From: Candidatus Defluviibacterium haderslevense
GTDB lineage: Bacteria > Bacteroidota > Bacteroidia > Chitinophagales > Saprospiraceae
Reading direction: 5' to 3'
NCBI GenBank assembly: GCA_016712225.1
Contig: JADJRL010000003.1
Span: forward strand, 2,183,501 to 2,247,500
Length of the DNA stretch: 64,000 bases
A model generated the notes under the pieces. The model saw only the letters and a program-made list of their open reading frames with translations, was not told the origin of the DNA and made no database searches. The position numbers and the translations under genes are program-made. Positions 26,101 to 31,284 of this stretch are shown here, piece after piece; position 1 is the stretch's first letter; every line of letters begins with the position of its first letter.

Positions 26101-29100
26101 TAGATCCAAATCCAGTAGTTACGATAACAGGAGACAACAAAATATGTGCAGGAACGAGCAGTACATTTACAGCGAATGCAAGTGTAGGAACAGCGCCGTT
26201 TACCTACTTATGGTCAACGACTGCAACAACACAAAGTATTAATGTAAGTACAGCAGGAACCTATAGTGTAACTGTAACGGATGCAAACGGGTGTACAGGA
26301 ACTGCAAGTAGAACATTAACGGTAGATCCAAATCCAGTAGTTACGATAACAGGAGACAACAAAATATGTGCAGGAACGAGCAGTACATTTACAGCGAATG
26401 CAAGTGTAGGAACAGCGCCGTTTACCTACTTATGGTCAACGACTGCAACAACACAAAGTATTAATGTAAGTACAGCAGGAACCTATAGTGTAACTGTAAC
26501 GGATGCAAACGGATGTACAGGAACTGCAAGCCGAACATTAACGGTAGATCCAAATCCAGTAGTTACGATAACAGGAGGCAATAAAATATGTGCAGGAACG
26601 AGCAGTACATTTACAGCGAATGCAAATGTAGGAACAGCACCGTTTACCTACTTATGGTCAACGACTGCGACGACACAAAGTATTAATGTAAGTACAGCAG
26701 GAACCTATAGTGTAACTGTAACGGATGCGAACGGGTGTACAGGAACTGCAAGTAGAACATTAACGGTAGATCCAAATCCAGTAGTTACGATAACAGGAGA
26801 CAACAAAATATGTGCAGGAACGAGCAGTACATTTACAGCGAATGCAAGTGTAGGAACAGCACCGTTTACCTACTTATGGTCAACGACTGCAACAACACAA
26901 AGTATTAATGTAAGTACAGCAGGAACCTATAGTGTAACTGTAACGGATGCGAACGGGTGTACAGGAACTGCAAGTAGAACATTAACGGTAGATCCAAATC
27001 CAGTAGTTACGATAACAGGAGGCAATAAAATATGCTCAGGAACGAGCAGCACATTTACAGCGAATGCAAGTGTAGGAACAGCACCGTTTACCTACTTATG
27101 GTCAACGACTGCAACAACACAAAGTATCAATGTAAGTTCAGCAGGAACCTACAGTGTGACTGTAACGGATGCGAACGGATGTACAGGAACTGCAAGTAGA
27201 ACATTAACGGTAGATCCAAATCCAGTAGTTACGATAACAGGAGGCAATAAAATATGCGCAGGAACGAGCAGTACATTTACAGCGAATGCAAGTGTAGGAA
27301 CTGCACCGTTTACCTATTTATGGTCAACGACTGCGACGACACAGAGTATCAATGTAAATACAGCAGGAACCTATAGTGTCACTGTAACGGATGCGAACGG
27401 GTGTACAGGAACAGCAAGCCGAATATTAACAGTAGATCCAAATCCAGTAGTTACGATAACAGGTGACAACAAAACATGTACAGGAACGAGCAGTACATTT
27501 ACAGCGAATGCAAGTGTAGGAACAGCACCGTTTACCTATTTATGGTCAACGACTGCGACAACACAAAGCATTAATGTAAGTACAGCAGGAACCTATAGTG
27601 TAACTGTAACGGATGCGAACGGATGTACAGGAACTGCAAGTAGAACATTAACGGTAGATCCAAATCCAGTAGTTACGATAACAGGTGACAACAAAACATG
27701 TGCAGGAACGAGCAGTACATTTACAGCGAATGCAAGTGTAGGAACAGCGCCGTTTACCTACTTATGGTCAACGACTGCAACAACACAAAGTATTAATGTA
27801 AGTACAGCAGGAACCTATAGTGTAACTGTAACGGATGCAAACGGGTGTACAGGAACTGCAAGTAGAACATTAACGGTAGATCCAAATCCAGTAGTTACGA
27901 TAACAGGAGACAACAAAATATGTGCAGGAACGAGCAGTACATTTACAGCGAATGCAAGTGTAGGAACAGCGCCGTTTACCTACTTATGGTCAACGACTGC
28001 AACAACACAAAGTATTAATGTAAGTACAGCAGGAACCTATAGTGTAACTGTAACGGATGCAAACGGATGTACAGGAACTGCAAGCCGAACATTAACGGTA
28101 GATCCAAATCCAGTAGTTACGATAACAGGAGGCAATAAAATATGTGCAGGAACGAGCAGTACATTTACAGCGAATGCAAATGTAGGAACAGCACCGTTTA
28201 CGTACTTATGGTCAACGACTGCGACGACACAAAGTATTAATGTAAGTACAGCAGGAACCTATAGTGTCACTGTAACGGATGCAAACGGATGTACAGGAAC
28301 TGCAAGTAGAACATTAACGGTAGATCCAAATCCAGTAGTTACGATAACAGGAGACAACAAAATATGTGCAGGAACGAGCAGTACATTTACAGCGAATGCA
28401 AGTGTAGGAACAGCACCGTTTACCTATTTATGGTCAACGACTGCGACGACACAAAGCATTAATGTAAGTACAGCAGGAACATATAGTGTTACAGTAACGG
28501 ATGCGAACGGATGTACAGGAACTGCAAGCCGAACATTAACGGTAGATCCAAAGATAAAAATTGGTGATTTTGTGTGGTTGGATTCTAATGGAGATGGATG
28601 CCAAGATTTTGCTGAATTAGGAATAAATGGAGTGACAGTTAGGTTATTTGATGCTTCAAATGTATTAATAGATACAAAAGTTACAACTAATAATAGTACT
28701 GGTATGCCGGGGTATTATGAATTTGAAGTTTGTGCTGGAACTTATTATGTAAACTTTAGTAAGCCAAGTGCGAATCATGTATTTACTAAGCGAAAATCTT
28801 GTGGTAATAATACAACAGATTCTGATCCTAATACAACAACTGGAAATACTGATTTGATAACATTAACTCCTGGTCAACAAGATTTCAATTTGGATGCAGG
28901 ATTTTATTTACCAGCCCGACTAGGAGATTATGTTTGGATAGACGCAAATGGTAATGGAATTCAAGATGGTATAGAAGTTGGTTTAAATGGTGTAAATGTG
29001 ATATTAAAAGATGTATTTGGGGTTCCGATAACCAGTACTATTACAGCGACGGGCGGACCAAATAATTTGCCAGGATATTATCAATTTACAAACTTAGCTC

Positions 29101-30998
29101 CAGGTTCTTATATTGTAATGTTTGTGAGACCGAGTGGTTACGATTTAACCAAGAAAGATGCATCTGGAAGTAATGATACGAATGATAGTGATGCAGATCC
29201 AACAACTGGAAATGCACCTGTTGTAACCTTGGTATCTGGTGAAAGTAATCAAACTATTGATGCAGGTCTTTACAGAACTTCAAGTTTAGGTGATTTCGTT
29301 TGGCATGATTTAGATAAGGATGGTCGTCAAGATGCAAATGAACCAGGATTGAATGGTTTTACAGTGACTTTATTCGATATTAACGGAGTTCAAAGAGGCC
29401 AGAAATTAACTGCCAATAATCCAAATACAGGATTACCTGGATGGTATGAGTTTATCAATTTAGTACCGGATACTTATTACATCAGTGTTACGCCAATAGC
29501 TAATCAGGGGTGGATCAGTACAATTCCTAATGTGGGTAATGAAATTGCTGATTCTGATATTAGTGGATTACATGGTGCAAATACTTCAGATAATGTTCCA
29601 CTGGCATCGGGTCAAAATTATCCTGATCTTGATGCCGGATATTATTTGAATAATTCATTGGGAGATTATGTTTGGGAAGATTCAGATCGTAATGGTGCCC
29701 AAGATGCTAATGAACAAGGGATAAATGGTATTAATGTGATGTTATTTAATTCAATTACTAATGTAATGGTTAGCCAAAAAAACACCACCACTAATCCATC
29801 AACAGGATTGCCGGGTTGGTACCTATTTGATAACTTAGCTACAGGAACTTACTATGTGAAATTTACAGTGCCTGTGGGTTACTTAGTTACTTCACCGAAT
29901 CAAGTTGGAGATGCAATAGACTCTGACTTAGACAATACCAATGGCATTGGTACTACTGGTAATTACACCATCAATGCAAATACCAATAATCTAACTGTTG
30001 ATGCAGGTTTATTTAAGGCAGTTAAGATTGGAAACTTTGTCTGGAAAGATACGGGCTTAGGCAATGATGGAAAAGGACCTGAAGCCTTTAATGGGGTTCA
30101 GGATCCTGGAGAAAGGCCTGTACCGGGAGCTATCGTAAATTTGAAAAATGTATCTGGTGTAACTTTACAAACCACTACAACCGATAATTTAGGTGAATAT
30201 TATTTCTATGTTGCACCTAATAGTGGAAGTTATACACTTCAGTTCTTAGTAGCAGATACATTTAATTTCACAACTCCAAATTACAATGCTAATCTGGATG
30301 ACATATTTGATAGTGATGTTACTGCTCAGGTTAAGGTATCTCCATACATGTCTGGAACAACTCAAGTGTTTGTTGTGGGTGCAGTGGATAATCTTACTTA
30401 TGATGCTGGTATATATCCTCAGAGTATACTTCCTCTTACATTAATATCATTTAATGGATATTTGGAGAAAGATCATACAGCCTTGAATTGGATTACAGCT
30501 GTGGAAGAAAATACGGATCGATTTATCATCGAAAGAAAGCATGCAAGTCAATCTAGTTTCAAATCTATTGGAACAGTAAAAGCTCAAGGGAATTCCACCG
30601 TAGCTAAATCATATGATTTCTTAGATTATGATATCAAACTTTCGGGTGTGTATTACTATAGATTGAAAATGTTAGACAAGGATGGATCTTTCACTTACAG
30701 TAATGTGGTTTCTGTAGTTGTAAATTCAAAATCAGCAAATACATCAATGACGGTTTATCCAAATCCAACAAGAGAAGTTATTAATATTAATTTGAACGGA
30801 TTGGATAAGGGAGATGTACAGTTTAGCATTGTGGATTTAGATGGCAAGATCATTTTAAATCACGAACATACTTTTAAATCCACTGATCTCAATCATGATT
30901 TACAAATAGATATTAGGAATATACCTACCGGTATTTACTTATTGAAAATGAATATTAAGGATAATATTTTAACAGAAAAAATCATGATTACTCGTTAA
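8130..30998 (+). CDS. Giant tandem-repeat surface adhesin (7622 aa), SprB-like, T9SS-exported
   Basis: The start at 8130 (MFKNRNGILVFVFL) gives a classical signal peptide ending near FSQ; upstream in-frame starts (TTG 8064, ATG 8091, ATG 8097) would bury it. Domains in order: a jelly-roll-like, carbohydrate-binding-type region (about 67-222; NGDFEV, SGWNFF); a second beta domain (about 238-387); nine divergent 74-aa PKD/SprB-like units (about 391-1059); 46 units of 96 aa (1062-5477), a common Bacteroidota Ig-like type (ICSGGDPAGF, TYQWQSSTTGC, YDVPSGL, YRRVATSTLNG); 18 units of 74 aa (5478-6809; GTAPFTYLWSTTATTQSINV); five SdrD B-like domains (about 6809-7431; GDYVWIDANGNGIQD); a beta domain (LPLTLISFNG); and a T9SS tail (MTVYPNPTREVININL). 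It is slightly longer than Flavobacterium SprB (about 6500 aa). I infer a long stalk holding N-terminal binding domains away from the cell, anchored through T9SS. The repeat DNA is visibly richer in G and C than its surroundings. The copy number depends on a correct assembly. Confidence 0.92.
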   Translation: MFKNRNGILVFVFLSMWLFGFSQNLDKVPPSPNKKILNSEISLERIVFKPEGIVDINPSEAKLALLGTCPCANNIIINGDFEVNVSGWNFFNGNFYRNTAFPQCATIGHGEFAYNGIPPAYGGFNQTITTISGGSSFTFKTYGGVHVNTFDATVGLLFYDVNNVFISQLTQQVDAILPNMALYTINGIVPTNATKVVIQGLTNGNFLKVDEMCLQVTACNPDNANAPPFCTPTPAACTGNTFKWSQIIDAINGNPSAVRLFCGGTLSYLIPGPYPPAFSGPVSVAIPDAVGWDGYIGRDVVTQPNERWRLVFKKSGSVVYSSNYTNDVPDFKSQAYWRGSLGTGFLPNGADQIFIEHWSVGNDASCANGPNSVVPSSVCISYSLCSMTSALLNASNGTSTTLCNGTSVTLTASSVNGALPISYLWSNGLGTGSTKTVSPSITTTYTITATDANNCTATASHTVTVNPKPVVTITGNQIICNGSNTTFTANPSGGTTPYSYLWSNGSTSAAIAISTAGTYSVTVTDSKGCTATASRILTVNAKPVVKIDGNNIICAGGSTVFTASPSNGTTPYTYLWSNSATTQSITITTAGNYIVTVTDANGCTGTSSRTLTVKPKPTVTITGNNNPCAGQPTTFTANPSGGTAPYTYLWSTGATTQMITVSTLGTYTVTVTDFNGCTGSASVTLTQKPKPLAKIDGLTNVCQGSTVTFTAYASSGTPPYTYLWSTGATTDFIVIGTAGTYSVTVTDLNGCTGTASRTLTVNPIPSTTISGTNIICSGNSTVFTANPSGGTPGYTYLWSNSATTQSTTVSTTGTYFVTVTDTKGCTATASRALTVNPSPSVIINGTTTFCEGNTSQLTTAVSGGTPGYTYLWSTGSTSTFITVSTSGTYSVTVTDTKGCTASASKTVTVNPKPTVQIVGNQIICLGSSSVFTANPSGGTSPYTYLWSNSATTQSITINTAGTYVVTVTDSKGCTATASRVLTVNPKPTVTISGTNVICTGTNTVFTANASGGTSPYSYLWSNSATTQSITVSSAGNYFVTVTDLNGCTGSANITLTINTITPGSIAADQTICSGGDPAGFTSVAATGSGTITYQWQSSTTGCNGTFSNIAGATSATYDVPSGLTVTTSYRRVATSTLNGVTCSANSNCITITVNNLTPGSIAADQTICSGGDPAGFTSVAATGSGTISYQWQSSTTGCNGTFSNIAGATLATYDVPSGLTVTTSYRRVATSTLNGVTCSANSNCITVTVNNLTPGSIAADQTICSGGDPAGFTSVAATGSGTITYQWQSSTTGCNGTFSNIAGATLATYDVPSGLTVTTSYRRVATSTLNGVACSANSNCITVTVNDLTPGSIAADQTICNGGNPAGFTSVAATGSGTITYQWQSSTTGCNGTFSNIAGATLATYDVPSGLTVTTSYRRVATSTLNGVTCSANSNCITVTVNNLTPGSIAADQTICSGGDPAGFTSVAATGSGTITYQWQSSTTGCNGTFSNIAGATLATYDVPSGLTVTTSYRRVATSTLNGVACSANSNCITVTVNDLTPGSIAADQTICSGGDPVGFTSVAATGSGTISYQWQSSTTGCNGTFSNIAGATLATYDVPSGLTVTTSYRRVATSTLNGVACSANSNCITVTVNDLTPGSIAADQTICSGGDPAGFTSVAATGSGTITYQWQSSTTGCNGTFSNIAGATLVTYDVPSGLTVTTNYRRVATSTLNGVTCSANSNCITVTVNNLTPGSIAADQTICSGGDPAGFTSVAATGSGTITYQWQSSTTGCNGTFSNIAGATLATYDVPSGLTVTTSYRRVATSTLNGVACSANSNCITVTVNNLTPGSIAADQTICSGGDPVGFTSVAATGSGTITYQWQSSTTGCNGTFSNIAGATLATYDVPSGLTVTTSYRRVATSTLNGVACSANSNCITVTVNDLTPGSIAADQTICSGGDPAGFTSVAATGSGTITYQWQSSTTGCNGTFSNIAGATSATYDVPSGLTVTTSYRRVATSTLNGVTCSANSNCITITVNNLTPGSIAADQTICSGGDPAGFTSVAATGSGTISYQWQSSTTGCNGTFSNIAGATLATYDVPSGLTVTTSYRRVATSTLNGVACSANSNCITVTVNDLTPGSIAADQTICSGGDPAGFTSVAATGSGTITYQWQSSTTGCNGTFSNIAGATLVTYDVPSGLTVTTNYRRVATSTLNGVTCSANSNCITVTVNNLTPGSIAADQTICSGGDPAGFTSVAATGSGTITYQWQSSTTGCNGTFSNIAGATLATYDVPSGLTVTTSYRRVATSTLNGVACSANSNCITVTVNNLTPGSIAADQTICSGGDPVGFTSVAATGSGTITYQWQSSTTGCNGTFSNIAGATLATYDVPSGLTVTTSYRRVATSTLNGVACSANSNCITVTVNDLTPGSIAADQTICSGGDPAGFTSVAATGSGTITYQWQSSTTGCNGTFSNIAGATSATYDVPSGLTVTTSYRRVATSTLNGVTCSANSNCITITVNNLTPGSIAADQTICSGGDPAGFTSVAATGSGTISYQWQSSTTGCNGTFSNIAGATLATYDVPSGLTVTTSYRRVATSTLNGVTCSANSNCITVTVNNLTPGSIAADQTICSGGDPAGFTSVAATGSGTITYQWQSSTTGCNGTFSNIAGATLATYDVPSGLTVTTSYRRVATSTLNGVACSANSNCITVTVNDLTPGSIAADQTICNGGNPAGFTSVAATGSGTITYQWQSSTTGCNGTFSNIAGATLATYDVPSGLTVTTSYRRVATSTLNGVTCSANSNCITVTVNNLTPGSIAADQTICSGGDPAGFTSVAATGSGTITYQWQSSTTGCNGTFSNIAGATLATYDVPSGLTVTTSYRRVATSTLNGVACSANSNCITVTVNDLTPGSIAADQTICSGGDPVGFTSVAATGSGTISYQWQSSTTGCNGTFSNIAGATLATYDVPSGLTVTTSYRRVATSTLNGIACSANSNCITVTVNNLTPGSIAADQTICSGGDPAGFTSVAATGSGTITYQWQSSTTGCNGTFSNIAGATLATYDVPSGLTVTTSYRRVATSTLNGVACSANSNCITVTVNNLTPGSIAADQTICSGGDPAGFTSVAATGSGTISYQWQSSTTGCNGTFSNIAGATLATYDVPSGLTVTTSYRRVATSTLNGVACSANSNCITVTVNDLTPGSIAADQTICSGGDPAGFTSVAATGSGTISYQWQSSTTGCNGTFSNIAGATLATYDVPSGLTVTTSYRRVATSTLNGVTCSANSNCITVTVNDLTPGSIAADQTICSGGDPAGFTNVAATGSGTITYQWQSSTTGCNGTFSNIAGATLATYDVPSGLTVTTSYRRVATSTLNGVTCSANSNCITVTVNDLTPGSIAADQTICSGGDPAGFTSVAATGSGTISYQWQSSTTGCNGTFSNIAGATLATYDVPSGLTVTTSYRRVATSTLNGVACSANSNCITVTVNDLTPGSIAADQTICSGGDPAGFTSVAATGSGTISYQWQSSTTGCNGTFSNIAGATLATYDVPSGLTVTTSYRRVATSTLNGVACSANSNCITVTVNDLTPGSIAADQTICSGGDPAGFTSVAATGSGTISYQWQSSTTGCNGTFSNIAGATLATYDVPSGLTVTTSYRRVATSTLNGVACSANSNCITVTVNDLTPGSIAADQTICSGGDPAGFTSVAATGSGTISYQWQSSTTGCNGTFSNIAGATLATYDVPSGLTVTTSYRRVATSTLNGVACSANSNCITVTVNDLTPGSIAADQTICSGGDPAGFTSVAATGSGTITYQWQSSTTGCNGTFSNIAGATLATYDVPSGLTVTTSYRRVATSTLNGVACSANSNCITVTVNNLTPGSIAADQTICSGGDPAGFTSVAATGSGTITYQWQSSTTGCNGTFSNIAGATLATYDVPSGLTVTTNYRRVATSTLNGVACSANSNCITVTVNDLTPGSIAADQTICSGGDPAAFTSVAATGSGTITYQWQSSTTGCNGTFSNIAGATLATYDVPSGLTVTTSYRRVATSTLNGVACSANSNCITVTVNDLTPGSIAADQTICSGGDPAAFTSVAATGSGTITYQWQSSTTGCNGTFSNIAGATLATYDVPSGLTVTTSYRRVATSTLNGVACSANSNCITVTVNDLTPGSIAADQTICSGGDPAGFTSVAATGSGTITYQWQSSTTGCNGTFSNIAGATLATYDVPSGLTVTTSYRRVATSTLNGVACSANSNCITVTVNDLTPGSIAADQTICSGGDPVGFTSVAATGSGTISYQWQSSTTGCNGTFSNIAGATLATYDVPSGLTVTTSYRRVATSTLNGVACSANSNCITVTINNLTPGSIAADQTICSGGDPAGFTSVAATGSGTITYQWQSSTTGCNGTFSNIAGATSATYDVPSGLTVTTSYRRVATSTLNGVTCSANSNCITVTVNNLTPGSIAADQTICSGGDPAGFTSVAATGSGTITYQWQSSTTGCNGTFSNIAGATLATYDVPSGLTVTTSYRRVATSTLNGVACSANSNCITVTVNDLTPGSIAADQTICSGGDPAAFTSVAATGSGTITYQWQSSTTGCNGTFSNIAGATLATYDVPSGLTVTTSYRRVATSTLNGVACSANSNCITVTVNDLTPGSIASDQTICSGGDPAGFTSVAATGSGTITYQWQSSTTGCNGTFSNIAGATLATYDVPSGLTVTTSYRRVATSTLNGVACSANSNCITVTVNDLTPGSIAADQTICSGGDPAGFTSVAATGSGTITYQWQSSTTGCNGTFSNIAGATLATYDVPSGLTVTTSYRRVATSTLNGVACSANSNCITVTVNDLTPGSIAADQTICSGGDPVGFTSVAATGSGTISYQWQSSTTGCNGTFSNIAGATLATYDVPSGLTVTTSYRRVATSTLNGIACSANSNCITVTVNNLTPGSIAADQTICSGGDPAGFTSVAATGSGTITYQWQSSTTGCNGTFSNIAGATLATYDVPSGLTVTTSYRRVATSTLNGVACSANSNCITVTVNDLTPGSIAADQTICSGGDPVGFTSVAATGSGTISYQWQSSTTGCNGTFSNIAGATLATYDVPSGLTVTTSYRRVATSTLNGVACSANSNCITVTINNLTPGSIAADQTICSGGDPAGFTSVAATGSGTITYQWQSSTTGCNGTFSNIAGATSATYDVPSGLTVTTSYRRVATSTLNGVTCSANSNCITVTVNNLTPGSIAADQTICSGGDPAGFTSVPATGSGTITYQWQSSTTGCNGTFSNIAGATLATYDVPSGLTVTTSYRRVATSTLNGVACSANSNCITVTINNLTPGSIAADQTICSGGDPAAFTSVAATGSGTITYQWQSSTTGCNGTFSNIVGATLATYDVPSGLTVTTSYRRVATSTLNGVSCSANSNCITVTVNDLTPGSIAADQTICSGGDPAGFTSVAATGSGTITYQWQSSTTGCNGTFSNIAGATLATYDVPSGLTVTTNYRRVATSTLNGVTCSANSNCITLTVVPNPVVTITGGNKICAGTSSTFTANASVGTAPFTYLWSTTATTQSINVSTAGTYSVTVTDANGCTGTASRTLTVDPNPVVTITGDNKICAGTSSTFTANASVGTAPFTYLWSTTATTQSINVSTAGTYSVTVTDVNGCTGTASRTLTVDPNPVVTITGGNKICAGTSSTFTANASVGTAPFTYLWSTTATTQSINVSTAGTYSVTVTDANGCTGTASRTLTVDPNPVVTITGDNKICAGTSSTFTANASVGTAPFTYLWSTTATTQSINVSTAGTYSVTVTDANGCTGTASRTLTVDPNPVVTITGGNKICSGTSSTFTANASVGTAPFTYLWSTTATTQSINVSSAGTYSVTVTDANGCTGTASRTLTVDPNPVVTITGGNKICAGTSSTFTANASVGTAPFTYLWSTTATTQSINVNTAGTYSVTVTDANGCTGTASRILTVDPNPVVTITGDNKTCTGTSSTFTANASVGTAPFTYLWSTTATTQSINVSTAGTYSVTVTDANGCTGTASRTLTVDPNPVVTITGDNKICAGTSSTFTANASVGTAPFTYLWSTTATTQSINVSTAGTYSVTVTDANGCTGTASRTLTVDPNPVVTITGDNKICAGTSSTFTANASVGTAPFTYLWSTTATTQSINVSTAGTYSVTVTDANGCTGTASRTLTVDPNPVVTITGGNKICAGTSSTFTANANVGTAPFTYLWSTTATTQSINVSTAGTYSVTVTDANGCTGTASRTLTVDPNPVVTITGDNKICAGTSSTFTANASVGTAPFTYLWSTTATTQSINVSTAGTYSVTVTDANGCTGTASRTLTVDPNPVVTITGGNKICSGTSSTFTANASVGTAPFTYLWSTTATTQSINVSSAGTYSVTVTDANGCTGTASRTLTVDPNPVVTITGGNKICAGTSSTFTANASVGTAPFTYLWSTTATTQSINVNTAGTYSVTVTDANGCTGTASRILTVDPNPVVTITGDNKTCTGTSSTFTANASVGTAPFTYLWSTTATTQSINVSTAGTYSVTVTDANGCTGTASRTLTVDPNPVVTITGDNKTCAGTSSTFTANASVGTAPFTYLWSTTATTQSINVSTAGTYSVTVTDANGCTGTASRTLTVDPNPVVTITGDNKICAGTSSTFTANASVGTAPFTYLWSTTATTQSINVSTAGTYSVTVTDANGCTGTASRTLTVDPNPVVTITGGNKICAGTSSTFTANANVGTAPFTYLWSTTATTQSINVSTAGTYSVTVTDANGCTGTASRTLTVDPNPVVTITGDNKICAGTSSTFTANASVGTAPFTYLWSTTATTQSINVSTAGTYSVTVTDANGCTGTASRTLTVDPKIKIGDFVWLDSNGDGCQDFAELGINGVTVRLFDASNVLIDTKVTTNNSTGMPGYYEFEVCAGTYYVNFSKPSANHVFTKRKSCGNNTTDSDPNTTTGNTDLITLTPGQQDFNLDAGFYLPARLGDYVWIDANGNGIQDGIEVGLNGVNVILKDVFGVPITSTITATGGPNNLPGYYQFTNLAPGSYIVMFVRPSGYDLTKKDASGSNDTNDSDADPTTGNAPVVTLVSGESNQTIDAGLYRTSSLGDFVWHDLDKDGRQDANEPGLNGFTVTLFDINGVQRGQKLTANNPNTGLPGWYEFINLVPDTYYISVTPIANQGWISTIPNVGNEIADSDISGLHGANTSDNVPLASGQNYPDLDAGYYLNNSLGDYVWEDSDRNGAQDANEQGINGINVMLFNSITNVMVSQKNTTTNPSTGLPGWYLFDNLATGTYYVKFTVPVGYLVTSPNQVGDAIDSDLDNTNGIGTTGNYTINANTNNLTVDAGLFKAVKIGNFVWKDTGLGNDGKGPEAFNGVQDPGERPVPGAIVNLKNVSGVTLQTTTTDNLGEYYFYVAPNSGSYTLQFLVADTFNFTTPNYNANLDDIFDSDVTAQVKVSPYMSGTTQVFVVGAVDNLTYDAGIYPQSILPLTLISFNGYLEKDHTALNWITAVEENTDRFIIERKHASQSSFKSIGTVKAQGNSTVAKSYDFLDYDIKLSGVYYYRLKMLDKDGSFTYSNVVSVVVNSKSANTSMTVYPNPTREVININLNGLDKGDVQFSIVDLDGKIILNHEHTFKSTDLNHDLQIDIRNIPTGIYLLKMNIKDNILTEKIMITR
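9309..11306 (+). repeat. Nine divergent 222-bp (74-aa) PKD/SprB-like units
   Basis: Nine consecutive modules, each with a YLWS core, a VTVTD-x-x-GCT turn and an (N/K)P-x-P linker, precede the 96-aa array. They share fold and length with the 18-unit array at 24561 but differ strongly in sequence. They look like an old, non-homogenised version of the same module; the first unit is slightly irregular. Confidence 0.8.
11313..16972 (+). repeat. Higher-order duplication: units 1-6 copied to units 15-20 (offset 4032 bp)
   Basis: Units starting at 11313 to 12753 recur almost base for base from 15345 to 16785, an offset of exactly 14 units. Rare markers are shared, such as the N variants in ICNGGNPAGF near 12210 and 16242. 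The copies diverge within the last unit, near 12930 and 16962. Confidence 0.85.
12860..15632 (+). repeat. Higher-order duplication of about 1.3 kb inside the array (offset 1440 bp)
   Basis: Sequence from about 12860 to 14192 recurs from about 14300 to 15632, five units apart. Both copies carry the rare LVTYD variant (about 13198 and 14638), TNYRR, and a GDPVGF unit. Confidence 0.85.
20817..24272 (+). repeat. Higher-order duplication: units at 20817 copied to 23121 (offset 2304 bp)
   Basis: Four units from 20817 recur from 23121, eight units apart, sharing the rare VTINN linker and the SATYD variant. The second copy has picked up single changes, including SVPATGSG near 23760 and NIVGAT near 24128. 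Confidence 0.8.
24561..28556 (+). repeat. 18 x 222-bp coding tandem array, no length variation
   Basis: Units of 74 aa begin with VVTITG(G/D)NK and end with VDPNP. The distance from 24561 to the point where the next unit would start (28557) is exactly 18 x 222 bp. Amino-acid variation is small: G/D in ITG(G/D)NK, ICAG/ICSG/TCTG/TCAG, ASVG/ANVG and VST/VSS/VNT. Confidence 0.95.
25449..28556 (+). repeat. Seven-unit (1554-bp) duplication within the 74-aa array
   Basis: Units 5-11 (25449-27002) and units 12-18 (27003-28556) show the same order of variants: ICSG, VNTAG, TCTG, then ANVG. One unit in the second half (TCAG) looks like a mix of its neighbours, which suggests later gene conversion. 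Confidence 0.85.
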
Positions 30999-31024
30999 GC
31001 ATTTGGTTATAAAAATGATAAAAG

Positions 31025-31052
31025 CCCTCTTGTGAAAACAAGGGGGTTTTTT
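31025..31052 (+). terminator. Rho-independent terminator of the giant gene
   Basis: A 9-bp stem (CCCTCTTGT / ACAAGGGGG, one G-T wobble) closed by a GAAA tetraloop is followed by six T residues, 26 bp after the stop codon at 30998. Confidence 0.9.
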
Positions 31053-31149
31053 ATTATTTCTAATTTATTTATTGAAATAATCTGACAATTTAAAGACCGC
31101 CTAAAAATGATTAACTCATTTATAAAATGTAAAATAAATTAGATAAGTA

Positions 31150-31262
31150 TCTACATCCGCGTGAGGGATAGTAGAGGAAAGACTTCTGAAGTTAAGGTAT
31201 ATGCTAGGGAAGAAGTCTTGCAACGAATAGCCCGACCTCGAGTACCCGAGAGGGCACGCCCA
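31150..31262. ncRNA. Compact structured intergenic element, possible ncRNA
   Basis: About 110 bp, richer in G and C than its surroundings, with nested pairing. GCGTG (31159-31163) can pair with CACGC (31255-31259). AAGACTTCT (31179-31187) pairs perfectly with AGAAGTCTT (31211-31219). GCCC-GAC-CTCG pairs with CGAG-A-GGGC (about 31230-31255). The result is a closing helix with two internal hairpins and unpaired GGGATAGTAG and GCAACGAATA segments. From memory, similar elements (conserved CCGCGTGAGGGAT, GAATAGCCCGAC and GGGCACGCCC around a variable helix) recur in intergenic regions of Bacteroidota, but I cannot name a family. It sits between a plus-strand terminator and the 3' end of nfu on the minus strand. 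The transcribed strand is uncertain. It could be a small RNA, a 3' UTR structure, or a non-autonomous repeat. Confidence 0.55.
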
Positions 31263-31284
31263 AATTATTGATTCATAGAATAGT

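Noticed and set aside
11313..28556. CRISPR or satellite DNA
   Set aside because: The units are contiguous, in frame and coding, with no spacers; their lengths are multiples of three and the protein modules are recognisable.
31150..31262. tRNA, tmRNA or a standard riboswitch
   Set aside because: No cloverleaf, CCA end, anticodon arm or tag-peptide frame, and no known riboswitch core recognised; it also lies between gene ends, not before a gene.
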